This document shows, one piece after another, positions 38,199 to 46,723 of a stretch of 64,000 nt of DNA. The notes below the pieces were generated by a model. The model searched no databases, had not been told where the DNA came from, and saw only the letters and a list, made by a program, of their open reading frames with translations. The DNA comes from Venenivibrio stagnispumantis (GTDB lineage: Bacteria; Aquificota; Aquificia; Aquificales; Hydrogenothermaceae), in NCBI RefSeq assembly GCF_900182795.1, contig NZ_FXTX01000002.1, forward strand, positions 1 to 64,000, in the 5' to 3' direction. The first letter of the stretch is position 1. Each line of letters opens with the position of its first letter. The translations under genes and the position numbers were made by a program.

Positions 38199-38768
38199 CT
38201 ATTTAACTCTTTCAATATATGTTCCTGAGCGGGTATCTACCTTTATTTTATCTCCAACATTTATAAATAACGGAACATTTATAACTGCACCGGTTTCTAT
38301 TTTTGCAGGTTTGGTTGCAGATGTGGCAGTATCACCTTTTACTCCCGGTTCTGTTTCTATAACTTCATAAACTTCATGTTTTGGAAGCTCTATACCGATA
38401 GGATTTCCTCTATCTAAGAAAACCACAACTTGCATACCTTCTTTTAAAAATTTTGCTTCTTCTTCCATAAGTTCTGCCGGAACCGCAAAAGTTTCATAAG
38501 TATTTGTATCCATAAAATAGTAGTTAGAACCATCAGCATAAGAATAATTCATAAATCTTTGTTCAAAATCAGCAAGCTCAATAGAATCAGAAGATTTAAA
38601 TGTAAATTCTGTAACATTGCCTGTTTTCATATTTTTTGCTTTAACCCTAACAAATGCCTGTCCTTTTCCCGGTTTTACATGTTCATATCCAACTACTCTA
38701 AATGGTTGATTGTCAACAAGAATAAACATGTCTCTTTTAATGCTGTTAATATCAATTTTAACGCCCAT
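38199..38768 (-). CDS. efp: Elongation factor P
   Basis: 189 residues in three beta domains. The tip loop is HVKPGKGQAFVRVK, with Lys35 in the position modified in many species. The C-terminal signature NVPLFINVGDKIKVDTRSGTYIERVK is clear. EF-P relieves stalling at proline runs. No epmA/earP-type modification gene is seen nearby. Confidence 0.96.
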   Translation of the reverse strand: MGVKIDINSIKRDMFILVDNQPFRVVGYEHVKPGKGQAFVRVKAKNMKTGNVTEFTFKSSDSIELADFEQRFMNYSYADGSNYYFMDTNTYETFAVPAELMEEEAKFLKEGMQVVVFLDRGNPIGIELPKHEVYEVIETEPGVKGDTATSATKPAKIETGAVINVPLFINVGDKIKVDTRSGTYIERVK

Positions 38769-38810
38769 TAAAAATATGCCTCCTTTAAATAATTTTGAAA
38801 AAATATTATA

Positions 38811-39164
38811 TCATTTTATAGGTATTTTAAGGTAAGTTAAAGCTATACCTGCCAATACGAGTATAGGAAGCCCTATAATAATTGTTACCACAAAAGCAAG
38901 TAAAACGGTAAATATAGATTTTTTTAAGTTTTCTTTAAATAAAAGATTTGTAATTATTATCTGGAATAAAAAATAAACGAAAATTGCAATATACAAAGAA
39001 GACAAAATAATTTTAGTAATACCCATCATTACAAAACTTATCAAAACTACAATAAAAGAATAAAAAAAGGAAGGTTTTTTAAAAAGAGTTAATTTTGAAG
39101 AATACCAAAAAGAAAATGTTGCAATTAATAATAATGATATTGCTACAACAAAAGAAGAAATCAA
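38811..39164 (-). CDS. Small membrane protein of unknown function
   Basis: 117 residues from a TTG start that overlaps the upstream methyltransferase stop in TTGA. Four hydrophobic segments (about 1-20, 33-52, 56-80, 88-112) suggest an integral inner-membrane protein. I do not recognise the family. It lies between midA and efp in a tight operon. It could be a complex I assembly or lipid-related protein, but nothing in the sequence shows that. Confidence 0.6.
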   Translation of the reverse strand: MISSFVVAISLLLIATFSFWYSSKLTLFKKPSFFYSFIVVLISFVMMGITKIILSSLYIAIFVYFLFQIIITNLLFKENLKKSIFTVLLAFVVTIIIGLPILVLAGIALTYLKIPIK

Positions 39165-40315
39165 ATTTTATACCTCTGAGATAGATATGGTAATATTTTA
39201 ACAGATTCTAAATCTATATCTGCTACATTTTTTGCCTGAATAAGTATCTTAAATTTTTCTCCCATTCCCCCTGGTAATACAAGGGTTTTTAGTCTGTTAA
39301 TTCTTTCATAAGATTTGTAATCATCATTTTCTTGAAGCTGTGCGATTATATCCATAATTCCAAGATTGATAAGAAAATGTGCTTGGTCTGTAAAAGCAAC
39401 AAAATTTAGACCGGCTTTTTCTCCAAAATATTTTAAAGCAGAAAAATTTACATGGGATGTTATATCTTGCAGTCCTACATTTTGATAAAAATTTTCAGAA
39501 TATTTATGTTTATGATAGCAAAGGATTGTTCCTCTTGGTCTGTATTCTTTATAAAGCTCATTGGAAGGATAACCATAATCTATTGTTATTACAAAACCTT
39601 TTTTTAATTTTCTTCCAATTAGTTGTATAAAATCTTTTGCTATTAAATTAACTTCTGCCCTTATTCCCTCCGGAAGCTCAACATTTAACTCTTTAAAATA
39701 ATCTATTATTTTCTTTGAAGCCTCTTTTTTTATCTCAATAACTTCATCATCTTTTAAACTGATATAAATTTCATATAAAATATTGTTTTGTTTTTCTACA
39801 ATATGCACAGAAAATGCATCAAATAGCTCATTTGAGAAAATTACTCCTTCTATGCTGTTATCTTCAAAACTTTCCAAGCTTTCTACCCATTTTGCTATCT
39901 CAAAATCTTTAAGTAGCTCTTTTTGTGTTTTTATATGATATTTTGATTTTTCTATCAGGATATACTCTGATTTTTGATAAATCTCATTATATTCTGTTTT
40001 TAATGTTTGAAGTATATCATAAGCAAGATAGCCTTTTCCGGCTCCTATTTCTACTATCTGAAATTTTTCTTTTGGATTTATTTTATAAAAGATTTCTGCA
40101 AATTGTTTTGCAAGTAGTTGTCCAAATGCTTTATCTACTTCACTGCTTGTAAAAAAATCTCCAAATCCACCAATTTTTTCTTTATCTGATGTGTAATATC
40201 CTAAATCCGGATAATAAAGGGCTATATCCATAAAATCTTTAAAAGAGATAGCCCCCTCTTCCTCTATCTTTTTCTTTATTATCTCAATTAACTCTTTTTT
40301 GCCTGTTAATTTCAT
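39161..40315 (-). CDS. MidA/NDUFAF7-family SAM-dependent methyltransferase
   Basis: 384 residues from the ATG at 40315, whose ATGA overlaps the nuoI2 stop; an upstream ATG at 40363 lies inside nuoI2 and is unlikely. The SAM site VEIGAGKGYLAYDIL is near residue 85. YYPDLGYYTSDKEKIGGFGDFFTSSEV and FSNELFDAFSVH are typical for MidA. The mitochondrial member NDUFAF7 dimethylates an arginine of the NuoD homologue NDUFS2 during complex I assembly. The location beside nuoI2 and nuoCD2 suggests the same target here. Confidence 0.82.
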   Translation of the reverse strand: MKLTGKKELIEIIKKKIEEEGAISFKDFMDIALYYPDLGYYTSDKEKIGGFGDFFTSSEVDKAFGQLLAKQFAEIFYKINPKEKFQIVEIGAGKGYLAYDILQTLKTEYNEIYQKSEYILIEKSKYHIKTQKELLKDFEIAKWVESLESFEDNSIEGVIFSNELFDAFSVHIVEKQNNILYEIYISLKDDEVIEIKKEASKKIIDYFKELNVELPEGIRAEVNLIAKDFIQLIGRKLKKGFVITIDYGYPSNELYKEYRPRGTILCYHKHKYSENFYQNVGLQDITSHVNFSALKYFGEKAGLNFVAFTDQAHFLINLGIMDIIAQLQENDDYKSYERINRLKTLVLPGGMGEKFKILIQAKNVADIDLESVKILPYLSQRYKI

Positions 40316-41001
40316 TTTTGGTCTGCATAATTTGGGCCAAGGGTAGGTATATTGAAATCCCAAAGTCTAGGTCTGGTTTGGTCATACTCAGGCCATAATT
40401 TTTGGTCTTCTCTCCATGCAGATTTTTCATCAAATTTTTCTTTTCCTCTTCTTGCAACAAAATCATTAGCTATCTGTGTAAGCATATCTTTATCAAGAAC
40501 CCAATTTCTTCTTGTGTAAGCAGACAAATCATATATATCTGTCATTATAATGCAATCTGTTGGACAAGCCTGTGTGCATAAACCGCAAAATGTACATTTT
40601 GATAAATCCATATTAAACACAGTCATAACTTTTAATCCATAATGAGGATGATCTTCAGGCACATCTAATTTTTCAGCTTGAATATCAAATAATTCAGGCA
40701 CAGGGCAGGCAGCTTGGCAAAATTTACAGGCAATACATCTTGTTTCCCCAACTTCTGGTGGCTTAATTTTTAATCTTTTTACCCAATCATAAAACTCTTC
40801 ATTTTCAGTTCCATCTACTGTTCTAAGTCCATGCACTCCTCTAAATCTTGCAGGTGGTGTTACAACTTCATAAGGAAAATCTACCGTTATGGTTTTTTTA
40901 AATAGATGTTTTATTGTTGTTTTTAAACCTTTCATAAAATCTATAAAAAATATTTTTTCAATTAAAGTTTGTGGCTTTGCTCCTACTTTTTTTATACCCA
41001 T
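40312..41001 (-). CDS. nuoI: NADH-quinone oxidoreductase subunit I, copy 2
   Basis: 229 residues with two 4Fe-4S motifs, CIACKFCQAACPVP and CTFCGLCTQACPTD. Compared with copy 1 it has an insert before the first cluster (EEFYDWVKRLKIKPPEVGE) and a longer C-terminus. The N-terminal membrane-docking segment is very alike. It could replace copy 1 in an alternative complex I under another growth condition. It is translationally coupled to midA. Confidence 0.93.
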   Translation of the reverse strand: MGIKKVGAKPQTLIEKIFFIDFMKGLKTTIKHLFKKTITVDFPYEVVTPPARFRGVHGLRTVDGTENEEFYDWVKRLKIKPPEVGETRCIACKFCQAACPVPELFDIQAEKLDVPEDHPHYGLKVMTVFNMDLSKCTFCGLCTQACPTDCIIMTDIYDLSAYTRRNWVLDKDMLTQIANDFVARRGKEKFDEKSAWREDQKLWPEYDQTRPRLWDFNIPTLGPNYADQK

Positions 41002-41049
41002 ATTTAAAACCTCCTCCTATGAAATACGTTTACTATAAAATTCAAAATC

Positions 41050-41424
41050 TTAATCTAATATGGCGTAAGTTCCCGTCGCGTAAGCTACTAACTCTTTATC
41101 AGCATATAGCTCTACCACTGCAAAGGCTACCTTTTTCCCTAATTTAAGGACTTTTCCTATTGCTTTAAGTATTCCCTTTTTAGCAGGTTTTAGATAGTTT
41201 ATCTTTATCTCTATAGTTACTGCAGTTTTATCCTCGGGAAGGTTTGATATTACTGCATACCATCCTGTATTGTCAGCAAGGCTTGATATTACACCACCAT
41301 GCACGTATCCTAAGTGTTGCAAGTGATACTCTTTTACGTCTAAACTAAGGACTGCTTTTTCTTTGCTCAGTTCTTCAAGAGTAGCTCCTATATGTTCTAA
41401 AAAGGGAAGGTTAATGCCTTTCAT
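41050..41424 (-). CDS. PaaI-like hotdog-fold thioesterase
   Basis: 124 residues from the ATG at 41424, which has AAGGA about nine bases upstream; a GTG at 41451 overlapping nuoCD2 would add nine residues. The hotdog helix motif HLGYVHGGVISSLADNTGWYA (the HGG segment) is near residue 40. INYLKPAKKGILKAIGKVLKLGKKVAFAVVELY is the central sheet. Such proteins cleave acyl-CoA or aryl-CoA thioesters. Its position between two complex I genes is unusual; its substrate is unknown. Confidence 0.8.
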   Translation of the reverse strand: MKGINLPFLEHIGATLEELSKEKAVLSLDVKEYHLQHLGYVHGGVISSLADNTGWYAVISNLPEDKTAVTIEIKINYLKPAKKGILKAIGKVLKLGKKVAFAVVELYADKELVAYATGTYAILD

Positions 41425-41434
41425 CTTAAATTCC

Positions 41435-43165
41435 TTATCTATCAGTTTCACCTACTACAGGGTCTATTGTTGATAATAATGTTATTGCATCTGCTATAGG
41501 TCTTCCAAGGATTGCTTTTGTAAATACTTGAAGGTTATAAAATGCTCCGGAACGGATTCTCATTCTGTGGGCTTTTAATCCATCTTTTTTGTTATAAATA
41601 TAAAATCCAAGCTCTCCCCTTGGGTTATCGGAAGATGCATAAGTTTCTCCTGCCGGTAATTTCATACCTCTACCATCTATCGTAACTTTTAATTTTTTTT
41701 CATCAGGGGTTTGGAAGAAATAAGGGTCATTCTTAGACATTTTTCTAAGTTTTGCTACACATTGCTCTATTATTCTTATACTTTGTCTCATTTCTTCCAT
41801 TCTTACAAGGTATCTATCATAAGAATCTCCTACTTCTCCAACCGGTATATCAAACTCAACTTCTCCATAGGCATCATATTTATCAAGTTTTCTAACATCA
41901 TAAGGAACTCCTGAACCTCTTGCTACTGCACCGGTTAATCCATATTGATATACATCTTCTTCTGTGATTATACAAACATCTTTATTTCTTTTAAGCCATA
42001 TTCTGTTTCTTGTAAGTAATGTTTCATAATCATTTATTCTTTGAGGTAAATCTTTTATAAGATGCTCTATTGCATCTAATGCTCCATAAGGTAAATCAGC
42101 AAATACCCCACCTATTCTGAAATAATTTATTGTAAATCTTGCTCCTGTAATACCCTCTATAATATCCATAATTTTTTCTCTTTCTCTAAATGTATATAAG
42201 AACATTGTGAGGGCACCAAGGTCAAGTGCATAGGTTCCAAGCCAAAGTAGATGGCTGTTTATCCTTGAAAGTTCAGCCATCATTGTTCTAATCCATTTAG
42301 CTTTTTCAGGCACTTCTATTCCGAGTAATTTTTCTGCTGCAAGCACATAAGCATGATTTTCATTTATAGCTGCGATATAATCCATTCTATCTGTGTAAGG
42401 TATAAATTGTTGCCAATTTACATTTTCTCCAAGTTTTTCAACACCTCTATGAAGCTGACCTATGATAATATCACATTGTTTTACATACTCTCCATCAAGG
42501 TCAAATAAAAACCAGATGGTTCCGTGGGTTCCCGGATGAAGAGGCCCCCAGTTTAAAACTATCTGAGATTGTTTTACAGGCATTCTTGTTTTTTGGGTAA
42601 TCTCTAAATCTTCCATAGTTGGAATGGCAGTATGCATTTTAGAATAATTAAACATTCCTTCAAGCTGGTCTCCCCTTTCTGTCTCATTTAAAGAAGGAAG
42701 CTCGGTATCCTGTATTCCTTCAAGTGGAAAATCTTTTCTAAGTGGATGATAAGGATATGTTTCCCAAAGAAGCATTCTGACAAGATTTTCATGTCCTTCA
42801 AATCTTATACCAAACATATCCCAGGCTTCTCTTTCAGCCCATTTAGCACCGGCCCAGAGTTTAGTAAGTGTAGGTAGTGTTTCATCTTCTGCCCATGTTT
42901 TTACAATAATTCTTTCTTTATATTCCGGAGAAAATAATATTACAACACCTTGAAATCTTGGATTTTCTTTTTCTCCGTGGTCTATTATTGTCAAATCAAT
43001 AAACATTTTAAATTGATAATCTTTATCTTCTTTTAAGAATTTGAGAAGATTTATAAAGTTATTTTTTGGAATTTCTATAACTGTGCAACCTTTACCTTCG
43101 TAAGCTTTTATATCCGGAAATCTTTCTTTAAGTTTTTCAGCTTTTTCCAATGTTATCCACGACAT
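41435..43165 (-). CDS. nuoCD: Fused NADH-quinone oxidoreductase subunits C and D, copy 2
   Basis: 576 residues, closely similar to copy 1 along its whole length. NuoC part: AKWAEREAWDMFGIRFEGH. NuoD part: NWGPLHPGTHG, LHRGVEKL with Arg240, and the C-terminal DPVVGETDR. Differences concentrate in the NuoC first 90 residues and in the segment before the C-terminus. It has its own promoter with a palindrome at the start site. With nuoI2 it offers an alternative connecting module for the single nuoAB/HJKLMN set. Confidence 0.95.
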   Translation of the reverse strand: MSWITLEKAEKLKERFPDIKAYEGKGCTVIEIPKNNFINLLKFLKEDKDYQFKMFIDLTIIDHGEKENPRFQGVVILFSPEYKERIIVKTWAEDETLPTLTKLWAGAKWAEREAWDMFGIRFEGHENLVRMLLWETYPYHPLRKDFPLEGIQDTELPSLNETERGDQLEGMFNYSKMHTAIPTMEDLEITQKTRMPVKQSQIVLNWGPLHPGTHGTIWFLFDLDGEYVKQCDIIIGQLHRGVEKLGENVNWQQFIPYTDRMDYIAAINENHAYVLAAEKLLGIEVPEKAKWIRTMMAELSRINSHLLWLGTYALDLGALTMFLYTFREREKIMDIIEGITGARFTINYFRIGGVFADLPYGALDAIEHLIKDLPQRINDYETLLTRNRIWLKRNKDVCIITEEDVYQYGLTGAVARGSGVPYDVRKLDKYDAYGEVEFDIPVGEVGDSYDRYLVRMEEMRQSIRIIEQCVAKLRKMSKNDPYFFQTPDEKKLKVTIDGRGMKLPAGETYASSDNPRGELGFYIYNKKDGLKAHRMRIRSGAFYNLQVFTKAILGRPIADAITLLSTIDPVVGETDR

Positions 43166-43190
43166 CTTCTCACTCCGTATTAAAAATTTT

Positions 43191-43236
43191 TAAAACTGTG
43201 TTATAAAATATTACAATTTTTTTTCAAAATTATCAA
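43191..43236 (-). promoter_or_regulatory. nuoCD2 promoter with palindrome at the start site
   Basis: Minus strand: -35 TTGATA (43236-43231), 17 bases, -10 TAATAT (43213-43208). Two bases after the -10 lies a site matching 13 of 15 positions of the nuoA palindrome (43191-43205, plus-strand TAAAACTGTGTTATA). This position suits repression, unlike the upstream position at nuoA. Confidence 0.5.
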
Positions 43237-43275
43237 TAGCAAAAAGAATAATATTATTATTTTTTATAAACAATT

Positions 43276-43650
43276 TTAAACTATTAACATACTTAAAATG
43301 AGTATGAATCCGATGAAAGCAAGAGAAATGCTTAGTAGCAAATATATTTTTTTATCTTTATATAGCTCTCCTTTGCTTAGGTATTCAATCCATTTAATAT
43401 AGTAATAATAGGCATAAAGAGATATTAAAACTCCTATTATAATAATAAAAATACCAAGATAGTTGTAAAATTCGGCATGTTGTAAAGCTGCAGGAAGTGA
43501 TTTTCCTTTTATTTCATAGATTATAACATCTAAGAAAAGTTGAAATTTTTCAATAACAAATCCTAAAACCATCATAGATATTGCAAGTCTTATAATAGCT
43601 ATTGTGGAACGTTGAACAGCCATAATATCCTTTGGGTCTATTTTATTCAT
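43276..43650 (-). CDS. DUF202/YidH-like membrane protein
   Basis: 124 residues with three membrane segments. The start DIMAVQRSTIAIIRLAISMMVLGFVIEKF is typical of DUF202 proteins (RTxLAxxRTxLA pattern). The function of the family is unknown. It overlaps the upstream gene by eight bases, so the two are probably co-expressed. Confidence 0.7.
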   Translation of the reverse strand: MNKIDPKDIMAVQRSTIAIIRLAISMMVLGFVIEKFQLFLDVIIYEIKGKSLPAALQHAEFYNYLGIFIIIIGVLISLYAYYYYIKWIEYLSKGELYKDKKIYLLLSISLAFIGFILILSMLIV

Positions 43651-44509
43651 TTTTCTTATTTCCTAATAGTTCAAGATTTTTGATAAGATAAGAAAAAACA
43701 AAGAGAAGAAAAGAAAGAGCAATAATTAGCAAAGCAACATATAGAGGCACATGGGTAAAACCACTTAGAGAAGCTTTAAAGAAAAATAAAAGAGTTTCTA
43801 TGAATAGAGCAATTATTATTGATGTTAAAAATGTGATAAAGGATTTAGCCTCAAATATCTCAAGAACATCTGAACGCACAAAAACTTCATGAAGTATAAT
43901 TGCTTTTCCAAGGTCAAAGAAAGCTAAACCAAGTGTTACTGCTATAACAGGTTTAAAAATCTTTTCAATATTAAAGTTATTAAAATTATATAAATCATAT
44001 AAAAAATTACCTATTCCAAAAAAAACAGAGAAAATAGCAAAAAATAGTATTGCCGATCCCATAAACAGATAGCTGGCTTTCATGAAAAGTGTAAATTTTT
44101 CATTTTCATATATCAAATTAAGACAACTAAGAAGTTCCGAAAGGTTAATGTCAAAAAAACGATAGCCATTCTCATTTTCTACAATAACGGTAACTGTTAA
44201 CCTTTTTGTCTCGGAAGAGATATATGGTTCAGTAATAAAATATGGAGATGTTTTATCCCTTAATTCCACAATTTGATTAAGATTTTTGCCAATCCTTTCA
44301 GTAATTTCGGAATGTCTGGTATATAAAGGAGTGCGTTGAATATAATTTTTATCACTTTCATAAACTGCATCAAGGCAATCAAGAATTTCAAACCACTCTT
44401 TAATATTTACATCATTTATAGTTTGCTCGGCAAATTTATCTATTGAATTTATAATAAATTTTTCTATCCAGTTCTTGTTTTCTTTATATATTTTTATGAT
44501 ACTTTGCAT
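43643..44509 (-). CDS. Membrane protein with sensor-like N-terminal domain, unknown function
   Basis: About 288 residues from the ATG at 44509, which has GGAGG five bases upstream; earlier starts up to 44524 exist. Residues ~1-125 look like a partial Cache/PDC sensor domain (KNLNQIVELRDKTSPYFITEPYISSETKRLTVTVIV). Four membrane segments follow (about 150-180, 190-215, 225-250, 260-285). There is no output kinase, cyclase or methyl-accepting domain. It is coupled to a DUF202 protein. The family is not one I can name with certainty. Confidence 0.6.
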   Translation of the reverse strand: MQSIIKIYKENKNWIEKFIINSIDKFAEQTINDVNIKEWFEILDCLDAVYESDKNYIQRTPLYTRHSEITERIGKNLNQIVELRDKTSPYFITEPYISSETKRLTVTVIVENENGYRFFDINLSELLSCLNLIYENEKFTLFMKASYLFMGSAILFFAIFSVFFGIGNFLYDLYNFNNFNIEKIFKPVIAVTLGLAFFDLGKAIILHEVFVRSDVLEIFEAKSFITFLTSIIIALFIETLLFFFKASLSGFTHVPLYVALLIIALSFLLFVFSYLIKNLELLGNKKNE

Positions 44510-44570
44510 CATATCCTCCATCAAAGCTTCTATATCCTAAGTATTATAACAAAAAATTTATCTTATAAAG

Positions 44571-44599
44571 TTGAAAAAATTTTTATGATACTTTATTAT
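44571..44599 (+). promoter_or_regulatory. Promoter for rnr
   Basis: A -35 TTGAAA (44571-44576), 17 bases and a -10 TATTAT (44594-44599) precede the rnr ATG by 36 bases. Confidence 0.6.
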
Positions 44600-44635
44600 T
44601 TAGGTAATTAAAAAAATAAAATGTAGGTGAAATAG

Positions 44636-46723
44636 ATGGAAATAACAGAGAAAGAGATTATTGATTATTTATCTAAATCAAAAAAAGGTTTTTATTTCAA
44701 AACTCTACTAAAAGCATTTAATATCCCAAAGGAAGAAAAAAGAAAATTTAAAAAATTTTTAAAATCACTTATAAAGAAAGGAGTAATACATTTTGAAAAA
44801 GGAAATTACAAAGTAATAAAACCAAAAGAGGAAAATCTGTATAAAGGAAAAGTTCAGGCACATGAAAGTGGATTTGGATTTTTAATTATCGGTGAAGAAA
44901 GGGAAGATTTGTTTATACCACCACCACAGATGAGATATCTATTTGATGGAGATATAGTCCTTGCAAAAGCAATAAAAAGAAAAGGTAAAGAAGAAGCTAA
45001 AATAATCAGAGTATTGGAAAGGGCAGTAAAAACAGCTGTTGGTAAATTACAAAAAGAGAAAGGAAGATATTTTGTTTTACTTCTTGATTTTGTTATTCCA
45101 CATAAAGTTTATCTTTCAAAATCAGAAGCTAAAAAGATAGAACCGGGAACATATGTTGTAGTAGAATTAACCCAGTATCCTTCTGAAAAAACAGAAGCAA
45201 AAGGAAAAATTATAAAACTCCTTGGTAAAACTAAAAATACACAAACAGTAGCAGAAATAGTAGCAAGAAAATACAATTTACCTTTATCCCATTCAGAAGA
45301 AGCTATAAAAGAAGCAGAAAAACTTCCTTCTACCGTGAAAAAAACAAAAAATAGAAAAGATTTAACTTCACAAATATGTTTTACAATAGACCCTGAATCA
45401 GCCAGAGACCATGATGATGCAGTAGCAATTGAGAAAGAAGGTGAAAATTATAGATTATTCGTCCATATAGCCGATGTTTCTTATTATGTAAAAGAAGGTT
45501 CTACAATAGACAAAGAAGCTTTTGAAAGAGGAAATACCTATTATTTGCCTGAAAGAGCCCTGCACATGCTACCTGAAAGACTTGCAGCAGAGCTTTGTAG
45601 TTTAAGACCTAATGAAAAAAAATATGCATTTACCTGTGAAATGCTTATAAATAAAAAAGGAGAAGTTATAGAGTATGATATATATGAAAGCATAATAGAA
45701 AGTAAAGCAAAATTAACATATGACCAAGCCCTTGCCCTTATAGTAGGTGACCCTGCCCTTGAAAAAAAATATCCGGAGCTTATTCAGCCTTTGAAATATA
45801 TGGAAGAGCTTGCAAAAATATTAATGAAAGCAAAAGAAGAAAGAGGAAGTATAGATTTTGATATGCCGGAATCCCAAATTTTATTTACAGAAACCGGTGA
45901 GCCTTATGATGTTGTTCCTTATGAAAGACATCTTGCCCATAGAATAATAGAAGAATTTATGATTATAGCAAATGAAACAGTTGCAAGACATATGTATGAA
46001 AGAAATTTACCATTTATATATAGAACCCATGAAGAGCCAAAACTTGAAAAAGTTATGGAATTTGTAGATATAGTTGCAGGACTTGGATATAAAGTATCTT
46101 ATCCGGAAAAAGTTAGCTCAAAATTTATACAACAGATGCTACAAATGGTAGCAGGCACACCGGAAGAAAGTTTAATAAGATTTTTAGCATTAAGAACAAT
46201 GAAACAGGCTAAATATACAGTAGAAAATATAGGACATTTTGGATTGGCTTCTGAATGTTATACCCATTTTACTTCCCCTATCAGAAGATATTCAGATATA
46301 ATTGTCCATAGAATGCTAAAAAAAGCTATATATAAAAAATTTACAAAAAAAGATTTAGAGGAATTACCACAGAAATTAAAAATTATTGCAGAACAATGCT
46401 CAAACAGAGAAAGAGTTGCAGATGAAGCAGAAAGGGATGCCCTTGATATATTAAAGCTCAGAATATTGGCAAACCATGTAGGTGAAGAGTTTGAAGGAAT
46501 TATAACCGGTGTTGTGCCTTTTGGAATATTTGTAGAGCTAAAAAAATATCTTATAGAAGGGTTAATAAAATCTTCAATCCTTGGAAAGGATATGCAGTAT
46601 GACGAGAAAAATCATATGTTTGTTGGAAAAGATAAAAGATACAGACTTGGTGATAAAGTAAAAGTTAGAATAACCCGTGTAGATGAAGATTTAAAAGAAA
46701 TTGATTTAGAGATGGTTGATTAA
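44636..46723 (+). CDS. rnr: Ribonuclease R
   Basis: 695 residues. An N-terminal winged-helix-like part (1-60) is followed by cold-shock OB domains (about 65-220). The RNB catalytic domain has the acidic cluster ARDHDDAVAIE (about 255-265) and HFTSPIRRYSDIIVHR. An S1 domain ends the protein (FEGIITGVVPFGIFVELKKY). It is a 3'-to-5' exoribonuclease for structured RNA. It converges on oppC-like with the two stops sharing TTAA. Confidence 0.95.
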   Translation: MEITEKEIIDYLSKSKKGFYFKTLLKAFNIPKEEKRKFKKFLKSLIKKGVIHFEKGNYKVIKPKEENLYKGKVQAHESGFGFLIIGEEREDLFIPPPQMRYLFDGDIVLAKAIKRKGKEEAKIIRVLERAVKTAVGKLQKEKGRYFVLLLDFVIPHKVYLSKSEAKKIEPGTYVVVELTQYPSEKTEAKGKIIKLLGKTKNTQTVAEIVARKYNLPLSHSEEAIKEAEKLPSTVKKTKNRKDLTSQICFTIDPESARDHDDAVAIEKEGENYRLFVHIADVSYYVKEGSTIDKEAFERGNTYYLPERALHMLPERLAAELCSLRPNEKKYAFTCEMLINKKGEVIEYDIYESIIESKAKLTYDQALALIVGDPALEKKYPELIQPLKYMEELAKILMKAKEERGSIDFDMPESQILFTETGEPYDVVPYERHLAHRIIEEFMIIANETVARHMYERNLPFIYRTHEEPKLEKVMEFVDIVAGLGYKVSYPEKVSSKFIQQMLQMVAGTPEESLIRFLALRTMKQAKYTVENIGHFGLASECYTHFTSPIRRYSDIIVHRMLKKAIYKKFTKKDLEELPQKLKIIAEQCSNRERVADEAERDALDILKLRILANHVGEEFEGIITGVVPFGIFVELKKYLIEGLIKSSILGKDMQYDEKNHMFVGKDKRYRLGDKVKVRITRVDEDLKEIDLEMVD

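Noticed and set aside
40284-40466. 60-codon minus-strand frame at the nuoI2/midA junction
   Set aside because: It overlaps nuoI2 in another frame and only reflects lysine-rich composition.
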